Below, piece after piece: positions 15,893 to 24,818 of a stretch of 64,000 bases of DNA; the first letter of the stretch is position 1; each line of letters begins with the position of its first letter. Source of the stretch: JASHSH01 sp036490215 (GTDB taxonomy: Bacteria; Pseudomonadota; Alphaproteobacteria; Rhodospirillales; Magnetospirillaceae); assembly GCA_036490215.1 (NCBI GenBank), contig DASXEH010000003.1, positions 74,911 through 138,910 of the forward strand, read 5' to 3'. Made by a program: the position numbers and the translations under genes. A model generated the notes under the pieces. It ran no database searches. It was not told the DNA's origin and saw only the letters and a program-made list of their open reading frames with translations.

Positions 15893-16876
15893 ATGGCTTT
15901 GGGACCGGCACACGGCGCACCGCGATTTGAGCGATTGAACTTCGTACTCGGTCAGGGCGACCAAGGCGAAACGGCGATCGTGAGAGATGCCCTGCGCGCC
16001 CGCGGCGTGCAGCGGGTCGCCGATTGCGGATCGGGCACGGATCGCCTGTTCAACGCGCTGGACGATCAGATCGTCGATCTGGTGGTCTATGATTTCGAAC
16101 TGCTGCGCGACCGCTTCGTCGACGTGATGCAGATGATCCGCAAGAAGTCGCGCGGGTTGAATCCGTTCACTGTCATCGTCGCCACCGTCGACGACTCGAA
16201 TGCCGAAACCGTGAAGCGCCTGGTGCGCGCCGGTGTCGACGATCTGATCCGCCGGCCGATCACCGGCGAGCGCCTGTTCCAGAGCATCAGCAGCCTGATG
16301 GAACAGCGCAAGCCATTCATCGTCGCCAATGACTATGTGGGCCCCAGCCGCCGCCTTGATGGCCGGACCGAGCGTCCCGCCGGTCATTCGATGATCCAGG
16401 TGCCGAATACGATGCGCAGCCGCGCCATCGACGGCGTGAGCGAAGACGAAATCCAGCGCATGGTCGAGGAGGCTGTTTCCAACCTGCGCGACAAGCAGCT
16501 GGTGGCCTGCGGCGGGGAGATCGAGAATCTCTCGCGCGTGCTGATGGATCGTTACGCGCTGCTCAAAGAATCGCCCGATCGCATCGACGAGGTGCGCGCC
16601 ATCCTGCGCCGGCTGGAAGTGGTGTCCGATGATTTGCATCTGCGCTGCCGCGGCACGCAGTTCGAACGCATCGGCGATCTGGCCAAGATGGTCCTGGCCC
16701 TGACCCAGCGCATCAACCGCAGCTCGATTGGCCAGGCGGTGACCGAGGTGCAGCTGGTGGGCAAGCTGGCTGCGGCAATCACGCGGGCGCTCGCCGTCGA
16801 GCGCGACTCGGTCGGCGTGATGCGCGACATCGCCGATACCATCGCCAATTTCACCGGCGCCAAAAGCCGGCACTGA
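15893..16876 (+). CDS. Atypical receiver-domain protein with helical output region
   Basis: A 327-aa protein. Residues 14-135 fit the response-regulator receiver fold: beta-3 aspartate in LVVYDFELL (D67), then TVIVATVDDSN and the end AGVDDLIRRPITGERLFQSI. The usual acidic pair after beta-1 is weak (GQGDQGE), and the conserved KP lysine is replaced by arginine (RRP, 120-122), so phosphorylation chemistry may be altered. Residues 180-320 are helical and hydrophilic without a DNA-binding or enzymatic motif, suggesting protein-protein output. No kinase gene is adjacent. It has its own promoter region with tandem CRP-like sites and its own terminator. Confidence 0.7.
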   Translation: MALGPAHGAPRFERLNFVLGQGDQGETAIVRDALRARGVQRVADCGSGTDRLFNALDDQIVDLVVYDFELLRDRFVDVMQMIRKKSRGLNPFTVIVATVDDSNAETVKRLVRAGVDDLIRRPITGERLFQSISSLMEQRKPFIVANDYVGPSRRLDGRTERPAGHSMIQVPNTMRSRAIDGVSEDEIQRMVEEAVSNLRDKQLVACGGEIENLSRVLMDRYALLKESPDRIDEVRAILRRLEVVSDDLHLRCRGTQFERIGDLAKMVLALTQRINRSSIGQAVTEVQLVGKLAAAITRALAVERDSVGVMRDIADTIANFTGAKSRH

Positions 16877-16888
16877 TTCCCGAAAGCG

Positions 16889-16924
16889 GGCGGAGTCGGC
16901 CAAGGCCGATTTCCGCCTATTTTT
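16889..16924 (+). terminator. Intrinsic terminator after the receiver gene
   Basis: A two-part stem, GGCGGA-g-TCGGCC with GGCCGA-tt-TCCGCC around a two-base AA loop, is followed by TATTTTT. It is strong and correctly placed 13 bases after the stop codon. Confidence 0.85.
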
Positions 16925-17004
16925 CAACGCTTCCGCCCCCGCCTTGCCTAAATAGGCAACCGCCCTATACTCCCGGCCTTACACAAGGATTCGGGACGAT
17001 TTCG

Positions 17005-18222
<1,218 letters not shown>

Positions 18223-18237
18223 GAAACGTCAGATCGT

Positions 18238-18325
18238 ATTCGTCTTTGCGAGCGAAGCGAAGCAATCCAGAGAGCAGAACAAGACCCTGGATCGCTTCGT
18301 CGCTTTGCTCCTCGCGATGACGAAT
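18238..18325. repeat. REP-like imperfect palindrome downstream of argG
   Basis: Arm one (18238-18270, beginning ATTCGTCTTTGCGAGCG and ending GCAATCCAG) is the approximate reverse complement of arm two (18287-18325, beginning CTGGATCGCTTCG and ending GATGACGAAT), around a 16-base spacer. This GCGAAGC/GCTTCG type of element is scattered between genes in many alphaproteobacteria. Folded, it could also act as an argG transcript end. Confidence 0.7.
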
Positions 18326-18358
18326 AAAGATGGGCCATTTAGTTTTGGAAGATTGGCA

Positions 18359-18610
18359 ATGCTTGAATTGCGTCCCAATTGCGAGTGTTGCGATCGCGAC
18401 CTTCCGCCGGAGTCGACCGAAGCCCGCATCTGTACCTACGAGTGCACCTTCTGCGTCCGCTGTGCCAACGAGACACTGAAGGGCATTTGCCCCAACTGCG
18501 GCGGCAACCTCGTCGCACGGCCGATCCGCCCGCCGCGGATGCTGGAAAAGAACCCCGCTTCGACCAAACGCGTTCTCAAACCGAACGGCTGCACGCAAGC
18601 AGCCGAGTAG
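18359..18610 (+). CDS. DUF1272 zinc-ribbon-like small protein
   Basis: An 83-aa protein from ATG 18359; an in-frame upstream start (18305) would lie inside the palindromic repeat and is rejected. The core MLELRPNCECCDRDLPPESTEA, then CTYECTFCVRCANETLKGICPNCGGNLVARPIRP, has four CxxC-type pairs able to bind zinc, which defines DUF1272. The family's role is not known to me. The tail after residue 60 is basic and probably disordered. It converges on a TetR gene four bases away. Confidence 0.85.
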   Translation: MLELRPNCECCDRDLPPESTEARICTYECTFCVRCANETLKGICPNCGGNLVARPIRPPRMLEKNPASTKRVLKPNGCTQAAE

Positions 18611-18614
18611 ACGC

Positions 18615-19247
18615 TCAGGCTGCGCCTAGGGATTTGAGATAGGCGCAGAGCATGTCAGCGACGGCATCGGCATAGGCATCGATCTCATCGGGCTTGCGAG
18701 GACTTTCCGAGAACTCGCTCCCGACCCCGCTGAGCGTGGTTCGGATCACGGTGCTGGCTAAAACATGCGTTGCATCCGACGATACCGGCAGCGCCTCCCG
18801 CAAGAAAGCGCGGATCGTGCGCTCGACCGAGTCCTTGGGTTCCTGCGCCTCGGGCGCATCGCGATAGAGCGGCGCGGCGTCGTTGAGCGCCACGCGCATC
18901 GCGGCCTCGTCGCATTCCGAACGAATGAAAGTGTGGACCAGGATGCGCAGCCGCTCGAGCGGCGGCTTATGCGTGTCCTCGAGTATTGCGCGCAGGAGAT
19001 CACTGGTCTGCCGCCACTCATCGCTCTGCAGGCGGAAGAGAATCGCGGCCTTGTTGGGAAAGTATTGATACAGCGAGCCGACGGCGACGCCCGCCTTCTC
19101 GGCCACGCGCGCGGTGGTGAAACGCGGCGCACCTTCCTGCGCCAAAACCTGAGCCGCGGCTTCTAGAATCGTCGCGACCAGCTCGGTCGAACGCGCCTGC
19201 CGCGGCTGTTTTCGTGAGGAAATCTGGGCCTTTGGACGATCGGTCAT
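18615..19247 (-). CDS. TetR-family transcriptional regulator (MFS-linked)
   Basis: A 210-aa repressor from ATG 19247; the frame extends further upstream but without a start in good context. The helix-turn-helix is FTTARVAEKAGVAVGSLYQYFPNKAAIL (about residues 43-70), typical for TetR, after a basic leader (SSRKQPRQARSTELVATILEAA). The C-terminal ligand domain is hydrophobic and ends with DMLCAYLKSLGAA. It is divergent from an MFS exporter gene with a long dyad between them, the classic arrangement of an efflux repressor. The ligand is unknown. Confidence 0.88.
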   Translation of the reverse strand: MTDRPKAQISSRKQPRQARSTELVATILEAAAQVLAQEGAPRFTTARVAEKAGVAVGSLYQYFPNKAAILFRLQSDEWRQTSDLLRAILEDTHKPPLERLRILVHTFIRSECDEAAMRVALNDAAPLYRDAPEAQEPKDSVERTIRAFLREALPVSSDATHVLASTVIRTTLSGVGSEFSESPRKPDEIDAYADAVADMLCAYLKSLGAA

Positions 19248-19374
19248 GGGGCCGCCATCGGGACAGGTGGGAATGCGAATAGCGAAACTGACGAATTCGT
19301 CGTATTTGTACTTCCGCGCAGCGATGCGCACAAATTCAATGTCGGCAGCCCTGCCGGCCGTAGGCGTCTCACGT

Positions 19375-19421
19375 CAGACAACGCACAACGATCCTCGTCG
19401 ATCGGTGTGCATATTTGTCTG
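19375..19421. promoter_or_regulatory. Long two-tier dyad between TetR and MFS genes (candidate operator)
   Basis: Outer arms CAGACAA (19375-19381) and TTGTCTG (19415-19421) are exact reverse complements, as are inner arms GCACA (19383-19387) and TGTGC (19406-19410). The 47-bp dyad ends 35 bases before the MFS start, where a TetR dimer pair could block transcription. Confidence 0.45.
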
Positions 19422-19456
19422 CACCCCGTCGATCGAGGGCGAGCCTGGAGACCGCT

Positions 19457-20650
19457 ATGGCGTTCCAATCGACCCGTGATCCGGCGCAGAACCGCCTTCT
19501 GCTCCTCGCGATCATTCTCTTCTTCTCATATCTCTGCGTCGCGATGTCGCTGCCCATCGTGCCGGTTTTCGTGACCGGACAGCTTGGGCTCAGCAATGGC
19601 TGGGCCGGGCTCGGCGCAGGCATTGCCTTTCTTTCGACCATCGCCACCCGCGCCCATGCCGGCGGTTTCTCCGATCGCCATGGCGCCAAGCGCGCAGTGG
19701 GGCGTGGCCTGGGCTTCTACATCGTAGGCGGGGCGGTCTCGCTGGTCGCGGGCCTGCCGCTCCATGTCGATCCCTCCATAGCCTTCGTGATCCTGCTGAT
19801 CGGCCGGCTGTTCCTCGGACTGGGCGAGAGCCTGGTCGGTGTCGGCGTCGTCAGCTGGGGCATCGGCTTGGTCGGCCCCGCACGCTCGGGCAAAGTCTTG
19901 GCCTTGGTCGGCGCGGCGCTCTATGGCGCGTTCGCCGTGGGTGGCCCGATCGGCCTGGCGCTGCTGAACCATCTCGGCTTTGCCGGCGCGATGACTGTCA
20001 GCGCGGTGCTGCCGTGCCTGGGGCTGCTGGCGATATGGCCCATCGTCGGCATCGCCGCGCATCCCGATATGGAGCGGCCATCGTTCTGGACCGTGATGGG
20101 CAAGATCTGGGCGCATGGATCGATCGTCTGCCTGCAGGGCATCGGCTTCGCCGCGATCGGTGCGTTCTTCGTGCTCTATTTCCTCAATCACAGCTGGAGC
20201 TATGCCGGGCTCGGTCTGACGGCCTTCGGCGGCGGCTTTGTGCTGGTGCGCGTGCTGTTCGGTCATCTGCCGGATCGCATCGGCGGACTGCCGGTGGCGA
20301 TCGCATCACTGGCTGTCGAGACCATCGGGCAGATTCTGATCTGGAGTGCGACCGATCCGGTCGTGGCCCTGGCCGGCGCGCTGCTGACCGGGCTCGGCTG
20401 CTCGATGGTCTTCCCCGCCATGGGGCGCGAGGTCGTCCATATCGTGCAGCCGCATCTGCGCGGTGCGGCCTTGGGTGGGTTCGCGGCCTTCCAGGATCTC
20501 GCTTATGGCTTAACGGGTCCGGTGGCCGGGCTTCTGGCCGACCGCGCCGGCTATGGCAGCATCTATCTGATCGGTGCCGCCGCGGCGGGCCTCGGCTTCA
20601 TTCTCGCGCTTGGCCTACACCACCGAACACGGACAGCGATAGCGCGCTAA
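19457..20650 (+). CDS. MFS transporter, YhhS-like
   Basis: A 397-aa, 12-helix major-facilitator protein. ATG 19457 is preferred because GGAG lies at 19447-19450; an in-frame start at 19415 falls inside the dyad. Helix 1 (LLLAIILFFSYLCVAMSLPIVPVF) is followed by the cytoplasmic loop-2/3 motif GGFSDRHGAKRAVGRGLG, the MFS signature, and a second copy, GHLPDRIGGLPV, mid-protein. The sequence style matches the YhhS/YfcJ drug-efflux-like group. Substrate is probably a small toxic compound sensed by the divergent TetR protein. Confidence 0.85.
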   Translation: MAFQSTRDPAQNRLLLLAIILFFSYLCVAMSLPIVPVFVTGQLGLSNGWAGLGAGIAFLSTIATRAHAGGFSDRHGAKRAVGRGLGFYIVGGAVSLVAGLPLHVDPSIAFVILLIGRLFLGLGESLVGVGVVSWGIGLVGPARSGKVLALVGAALYGAFAVGGPIGLALLNHLGFAGAMTVSAVLPCLGLLAIWPIVGIAAHPDMERPSFWTVMGKIWAHGSIVCLQGIGFAAIGAFFVLYFLNHSWSYAGLGLTAFGGGFVLVRVLFGHLPDRIGGLPVAIASLAVETIGQILIWSATDPVVALAGALLTGLGCSMVFPAMGREVVHIVQPHLRGAALGGFAAFQDLAYGLTGPVAGLLADRAGYGSIYLIGAAAAGLGFILALGLHHRTRTAIAR

Positions 20651-20660
20651 TCGCGGCAAC

Positions 20661-20681
20661 GCGGCCGGCAATGCCGGCCGC
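20661..20681. terminator. Bidirectional terminator between MFS and folD genes
   Basis: GCGGCCGGCA and TGCCGGCCGC form a near-perfect stem around a single A, followed by TGTTT on the plus strand. It lies in the 39-nt gap between the two convergent genes and could serve both. Confidence 0.7.
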
Positions 20682-20689
20682 TGTTTGCC

Positions 20690-21628
20690 CTACGCACGCC
20701 AGTCATAGGGCGTCGGCTCGGGGTAGCGGCTGAAGCGCCGTTCCTTGCCCCAATCGAGCCCGACCAGATCGGAACAGGCTTCGAGCGTATTGCGCATCAG
20801 CATGGCGATGGTCATCGGGCCGACGCCGCCCGGCACCGGTGTGATCAGGCCGGCAATCTGCGAGGCTTCGGCGAAATCGACATCGCCCACCAGCTTGCTT
20901 TTGCCCGCTTCGGCGGCGGGAACACGGTTGATGCCGACATCGATGACGATCGCGCCGGGTTTCACGAAGTCGCCTTTGATCATCCCAGGCTTGCCGATGG
21001 CGGCCACCAGAATATCGGCGCCGCGGCACACGGCAGCGACATCCTTGGTTCGCGAATGCGCCATGGTGACGGTGCAGTGCTCGCGCAGCAGCAGCTGTGC
21101 CATCGGCTTGCCGACCAGGGTCGAGCGTCCGACCACCACGGCCGTCTTGCCGGCGAAATCGACCCTTTCGCGCTTCATCAGATGCAGACAGCCGAGCGGC
21201 GTGCAAGGCACGAAACTATGCGCGCCGACGCCGGCCAGTTTCCCCGCGTTGAGCGGATGCAGCCCGTCGACATCCTTGGCCGGATCGATCGCCTCGATGA
21301 TCCGCAGCGGATCGATCTGCTGCGGCAAAGGCATCTGTACGAGGATGCCATGGACCGCTTCGTTCGCGTTCAGCTGCCGCACCACATCCAGCAATTCGGC
21401 CGTGGTGGCATTGGCAGGCAAGGTATGCTCGAAGGACTTCATGCCGGCTTCTTCGGCGCGGCGGCGCTTGTTCTTCACATAGGTGTGGCTGGCCGGATCG
21501 TCGCCGACGAGCACGGTCGCGAGACCCGGCGCGGGAAGGCTGGCCGATTTCAGATCGGCGACGCGCTTGGTTATGGCCTCATAGATCTCCGCTGCAGCGG
21601 CCACCCCGTCGATCACGCGTGCGCTCAT
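20690..21628 (-). CDS. folD: FolD: methylene-THF dehydrogenase / methenyl-THF cyclohydrolase
   Basis: A 312-aa bifunctional enzyme that interconverts 5,10-methylene-THF and 10-formyl-THF with NADP, feeding one-carbon units to purine synthesis. Catalytic YVKNK (Y50, K54) is present, as are VHGILVQMPLPQQID, the Rossmann loop VVVGRSTLVGKPMAQLL and the C-terminal PGGVGPMTIAMLMRNT. Its ATG overlaps the TGA of the DUF167 gene upstream (ATGA), so yggT, DUF167 and folD look like one minus-strand operon. Confidence 0.96.
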   Translation of the reverse strand: MSARVIDGVAAAAEIYEAITKRVADLKSASLPAPGLATVLVGDDPASHTYVKNKRRRAEEAGMKSFEHTLPANATTAELLDVVRQLNANEAVHGILVQMPLPQQIDPLRIIEAIDPAKDVDGLHPLNAGKLAGVGAHSFVPCTPLGCLHLMKRERVDFAGKTAVVVGRSTLVGKPMAQLLLREHCTVTMAHSRTKDVAAVCRGADILVAAIGKPGMIKGDFVKPGAIVIDVGINRVPAAEAGKSKLVGDVDFAEASQIAGLITPVPGGVGPMTIAMLMRNTLEACSDLVGLDWGKERRFSRYPEPTPYDWRA

Positions 21629-21966
21629 TCGGTCCCCATCGCTTGATCCAGGCGGTCGCGCAGTCGCGCCACATCGCCGGCCACAAAAAGAAGTTTCCGC
21701 CGCCCCGATGCACCGGCGTCGATGCTGACCGAGGCTTTGGTGACACCGAGCGACAAAGCCACCAAGGCGATCAGAGCCGCATTGGCTTTGCCATCCACCG
21801 GCGGCGCATTCACCGCGATCTTCAGCGCCGTCTGCCCATCGGCCTCGCGCACCACACCATCGATCCCGTCGCGCCGGGCACGCGGGCTGAGCCGCACGGC
21901 CAATCGCGCGCCACCAGGAGCCGCCGTCAGCGCGTCACGAGGTCGCGCGGTGGGTGGCTCAACCAA
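21625..21966 (-). CDS. DUF167 (YggU-like) protein
   Basis: About 113 aa with the DUF167 core: LAVRLSPRARRDGIDGV, TALKIAVNAPPVDGKANAALIALVA, and VSIDAGASGRRKLLFVAGD. The start is not certain: no ATG fits. The TTG at 21966, two bases after the yggT stop codon and next to AGGG, gives the shortest gap and is used here. Function of the family is not established. It commonly lies directly after yggT, as here, and its stop overlaps the folD start. Confidence 0.85.
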   Translation of the reverse strand: MVEPPTARPRDALTAAPGGARLAVRLSPRARRDGIDGVVREADGQTALKIAVNAPPVDGKANAALIALVALSLGVTKASVSIDAGASGRRKLLFVAGDVARLRDRLDQAMGTE

Positions 21967-21968
21967 CC

Positions 21969-22286
21969 CTAGGATCCGGCAGACAACATCGCGATCTTCG
22001 CGGCGAGTCGCGCCAAGACCTCTTGGGCAAAGAACAAGATGATGATGAGAACGATCGGCGAAATATCCAACCCGCCCATATCGGGCAGAATGCGCCGGAT
22101 CGGTTTGAGCACCGGATTGGTGAGGCGGTGGAGCACGTCCATCACCATGTACACCGCACGCTGTCGGGTATTGAGGATGTTGAACTGCACCAGCCAGCTC
22201 ATCACCACCATGATGACCAACACCCAGCCGTAAAGGTAGAGGACATAGCTGACGACATGGATCAGTGGAATGAGAATGACGTCCAT
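21969..22286 (-). CDS. YggT-family integral membrane protein
   Basis: A 105-aa protein with two hydrophobic segments (residues about 8-30 and 75-95) separated by the family motif RLTNPVLKPIRRILPDMGGLDISPIV, the YggT repeat. YggT proteins are linked to cell-division-site or osmotic functions in various bacteria, but the exact role is unsettled. It is the first gene of the yggT-DUF167-folD operon and is divergent from yicC. Confidence 0.92.
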   Translation of the reverse strand: MDVILIPLIHVVSYVLYLYGWVLVIMVVMSWLVQFNILNTRQRAVYMVMDVLHRLTNPVLKPIRRILPDMGGLDISPIVLIIILFFAQEVLARLAAKIAMLSAGS

Positions 22287-22438
22287 CGCCCTTTTCCTTG
22301 CGCGAAAGGGCGAACCCTACCCGTCCCGGCCGCCATGCGCAAGCCATGCACGGCCGATTTTGGGGCTTTGCGGGAAGGCGTTGGCGGGTATGGCGCGGCA
22401 CGGTATAACCAACGCGACTGCCGGGGAGGACGCCTCTT

Positions 22439-23329
22439 TTGCCCTGCCAAAGTATGACCGGTTACGCCCGCGCCGAAGGATCGGAAGGCGCGCTTGCTTG
22501 GACCTGGGAGGCGAAAAGCGTCAACGGCCGGGGCTTGGAAATCCGTTGCCGTCTGCCGGCCGGGCACGATGCCCTGGAGATCCCCACCCGCGAGGCGGCC
22601 ACCAAACGCTTCAAACGCGGCAGCTTGAATCTGGCGCTGGCGGTGCGGCGGCAAGGCGTGACGACACCGATCACTGTCAACGAAGTCCGTCTGGCCAAGC
22701 TGGCCGAGATCGCCCAGGGCCTGCACCGGCGCCTGCCCGACCTTCAGCCGGCCAGCATTGATGGGCTGTTGGCCTTGCGCGGCGTGCTCGAATCGGGCGA
22801 GACCGAAGACGAACCCGCCGTCACAGCCACAACACTCAAATCCATGCTAGCGAGTTTGGAGCTGGCGCTCGACGGTCTGGCCGCGGCCCGCGCCGCCGAA
22901 GGAAATCGCCTGAACGACGATCTGCACAATCGCCTGTCGGAAATCGCCGGCCTGACCGATCGGGCCGCGTCGGTGGCGGCTGTCGACGTGACCGCACGTA
23001 AAGAACGCATCCGCAATCAGGTGCGCGAACTGCTCGACGCCGCGCCGGCGCTGTCCGAGGAGCGCCTTTTGGCCGAGGCAGCGCTGCTGGCCTCGAAAGG
23101 CGATGTGACCGAGGAGATCGAACGCCTGCGCTCCCATGTGAAAGCCGCGCGCGATATGCTGGCGGGCAGCGAAGCAGTCGGCCGCCGCCTGGACTTCCTC
23201 TGCCAGGAATTCAATCGCGAGGCCAATACGCTGTGCTCCAAGGCCGCCGACCTGGCGCTGACCAGCATCGGCCTGGCGTTGAAAGCCTCGATCGAACAAT
23301 TCCGAGAACAGGTGCAAAACGCCGAATGA
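22439..23329 (+). CDS. YicC-family endoribonuclease
   Basis: A 296-aa protein. A TTG start at 22439 is chosen because GGGGAGGA (22423-22430) is eight bases ahead; the next ATG (22454) is 23 bases away and would remove the conserved leader of the SMTGYAR motif. Family features are SMTGYARAEG at the start, WEAKSVNGRGLEIRCRLP, and the C-terminal DUF1732 part RRLDFLCQEFNREANTLCSKA. YicC proteins are RNases that act on structured RNAs and sRNAs. The stop overlaps the gmk start (ATGA). Confidence 0.93.
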   Translation: MPCQSMTGYARAEGSEGALAWTWEAKSVNGRGLEIRCRLPAGHDALEIPTREAATKRFKRGSLNLALAVRRQGVTTPITVNEVRLAKLAEIAQGLHRRLPDLQPASIDGLLALRGVLESGETEDEPAVTATTLKSMLASLELALDGLAAARAAEGNRLNDDLHNRLSEIAGLTDRAASVAAVDVTARKERIRNQVRELLDAAPALSEERLLAEAALLASKGDVTEEIERLRSHVKAARDMLAGSEAVGRRLDFLCQEFNREANTLCSKAADLALTSIGLALKASIEQFREQVQNAE

Positions 23330-23979
23330 GCACCGCCGCCGCCTCTGCTCACTTACTGCGCCGCCGTGGCCTGATGCTGGTCCTGTCGTCGCCTTCGGGC
23401 GCCGGCAAAAGCTCGATCTCGCGCGCGCTTCTGGCGCGGGATAACAATATCGTCATGTCGGTGTCCTATACGACGCGGGCGCCGCGGCCGGGCGAGGTGG
23501 ACGGCAAGGATTACCATTTCGTCACCGAGGCGCATTTCACCGAACTGGTCGCCGAGAACGGCATGCTCGAACACGCGCGCGTTTTCGATCACCACTACGG
23601 CACCCCGCGCAAGCCGGTCGAGACGGCAATGACCGAAGGCCGCGACATCCTGTTCGACATCGATTGGCAGGGTACGCAGCAATTGGCCCAGAATGCGCGG
23701 GCCGATCTCGTCAGCGTATTCGTGTTGCCGCCCTCAATGGCGGAGCTCGAGCGCCGCCTGCATACGCGTGCGCAGGACAGCGCCGAGGTGGTGAAACGCC
23801 GCATGTCCAAGGCCGGCGACGAGATGAGCCACTATCGCGAATATGACTACATCATCGTCAATCGCGATCTTGATCAGAGCGTCGACCGGGTCGAGGGCAT
23901 CCTCAATGCCGAACGCCTGAAGCGCGACCGGCAGGTCGGCCTGGCTGAATTCGTCAACGCGCTACGCGGGCAGGATTAG
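23326..23979 (+). CDS. gmk: Guanylate kinase
   Basis: A 217-aa enzyme converting GMP to GDP with ATP. ATG 23326 overlaps the yicC stop. The P-loop is SSPSGAGKSSISRALL (residues about 26-41), and the GMP-binding segment is VSYTTRAPRPGEVDGKDYHFV. LFDIDWQGTQQL and the lid region KRRMSKAGDEMSHYREYDYIIVN complete the family pattern. The yicC-gmk pair is conserved in many proteobacteria. The 3' end overlaps the convergent rsmA gene by four bases. Confidence 0.96.
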   Translation: MSTAAASAHLLRRRGLMLVLSSPSGAGKSSISRALLARDNNIVMSVSYTTRAPRPGEVDGKDYHFVTEAHFTELVAENGMLEHARVFDHHYGTPRKPVETAMTEGRDILFDIDWQGTQQLAQNARADLVSVFVLPPSMAELERRLHTRAQDSAEVVKRRMSKAGDEMSHYREYDYIIVNRDLDQSVDRVEGILNAERLKRDRQVGLAEFVNALRGQD

Positions 23980-24818
23980 CCGCGCGCTGCATCCACCGCG
24001 CGGGCCAGCGCGCAGAAACCCGCCACATCGATTTCTTCGGCCCGTGCCGTTCCATCGAGCCCTGCCATATCCAGCAACGCCGCCGCGTCGCCCAACGACT
24101 TGAGTGACGACCGCAGCATCTTGCGCCGTTGGCCGAAGGCGGCGGCGGTGACGCGCTCGAGCGTTTCCATCCGCGCCGGAAACAGCGGCTCGGCGTAGGG
24201 CTCCAGCCGGATGACAGTGTTCGCCACATTGGGCGGCGGCACGAAGGCCTCACGCGCCACGTTGAACTGCGGCTTTACCTTGCAGCGCCATTGCGCGATC
24301 ACGGCCAGGCGCCCATAGGCTTCGGCCCGCGTCGCCGCGGCCAGACGATCGGCCACCTCTTTCTGGAACATTAAGGTGAAACTCTCGAAGGCTTCGGCCT
24401 GGTGCAGCCAACCGATCAGCAAGGGCGTGCCGACATTGTAGGGAAGATTGGCGACGATGCGGCGTGGCGCGATGCCGAGTGTAGCGGCATCAGTTTCGAG
24501 GGCGTCGCCTTGTACAACCTCAAGCCGGCCTGGATAAGCGGCCGCAACCTCCGCCAGCGCATTCAGGCACCGTTCGTCGCGTTCGATGGCGATGACATGG
24601 GCTGCGCCATTGGCCAGCAGAGCGCGTGTCAACCCGCCGGGCCCAGGTCCAACCTCGATCGTCGTGCCGGTGGTGAGATCACCGGCGGCGCGCGCGATAC
24701 GGCCGGTGAGATTGAGATCGAAAAGGAAATGCTGGCCAAGAGATTTACGTGCATCCAACCCATGACGGGCGATGACATCGCGCAGCGGCGGCAATGGATC
24801 GTCAGCCACGCGCGGCAA
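23976..24818 (-). CDS. rsmA: RsmA/KsgA: 16S rRNA A1518/A1519 dimethyltransferase
   Basis: A 280-aa SAM-dependent enzyme that dimethylates two adjacent adenines near the 3' end of 16S rRNA as a late 30S checkpoint. Diagnostic segments are KSLGQHFLFDLNL, the SAM loop IEVGPGPGGLTRALL, and catalytic NLPYN (IVANLPYNVGTPLL). It is the last gene of the lptF-lptD-surA-pdxA-rsmA minus-strand run and starts within the pdxA 3' end (17-nt overlap). Confidence 0.96.
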   Translation of the reverse strand: MPRVADDPLPPLRDVIARHGLDARKSLGQHFLFDLNLTGRIARAAGDLTTGTTIEVGPGPGGLTRALLANGAAHVIAIERDERCLNALAEVAAAYPGRLEVVQGDALETDAATLGIAPRRIVANLPYNVGTPLLIGWLHQAEAFESFTLMFQKEVADRLAAATRAEAYGRLAVIAQWRCKVKPQFNVAREAFVPPPNVANTVIRLEPYAEPLFPARMETLERVTAAAFGQRRKMLRSSLKSLGDAAALLDMAGLDGTARAEEIDVAGFCALARAVDAARG

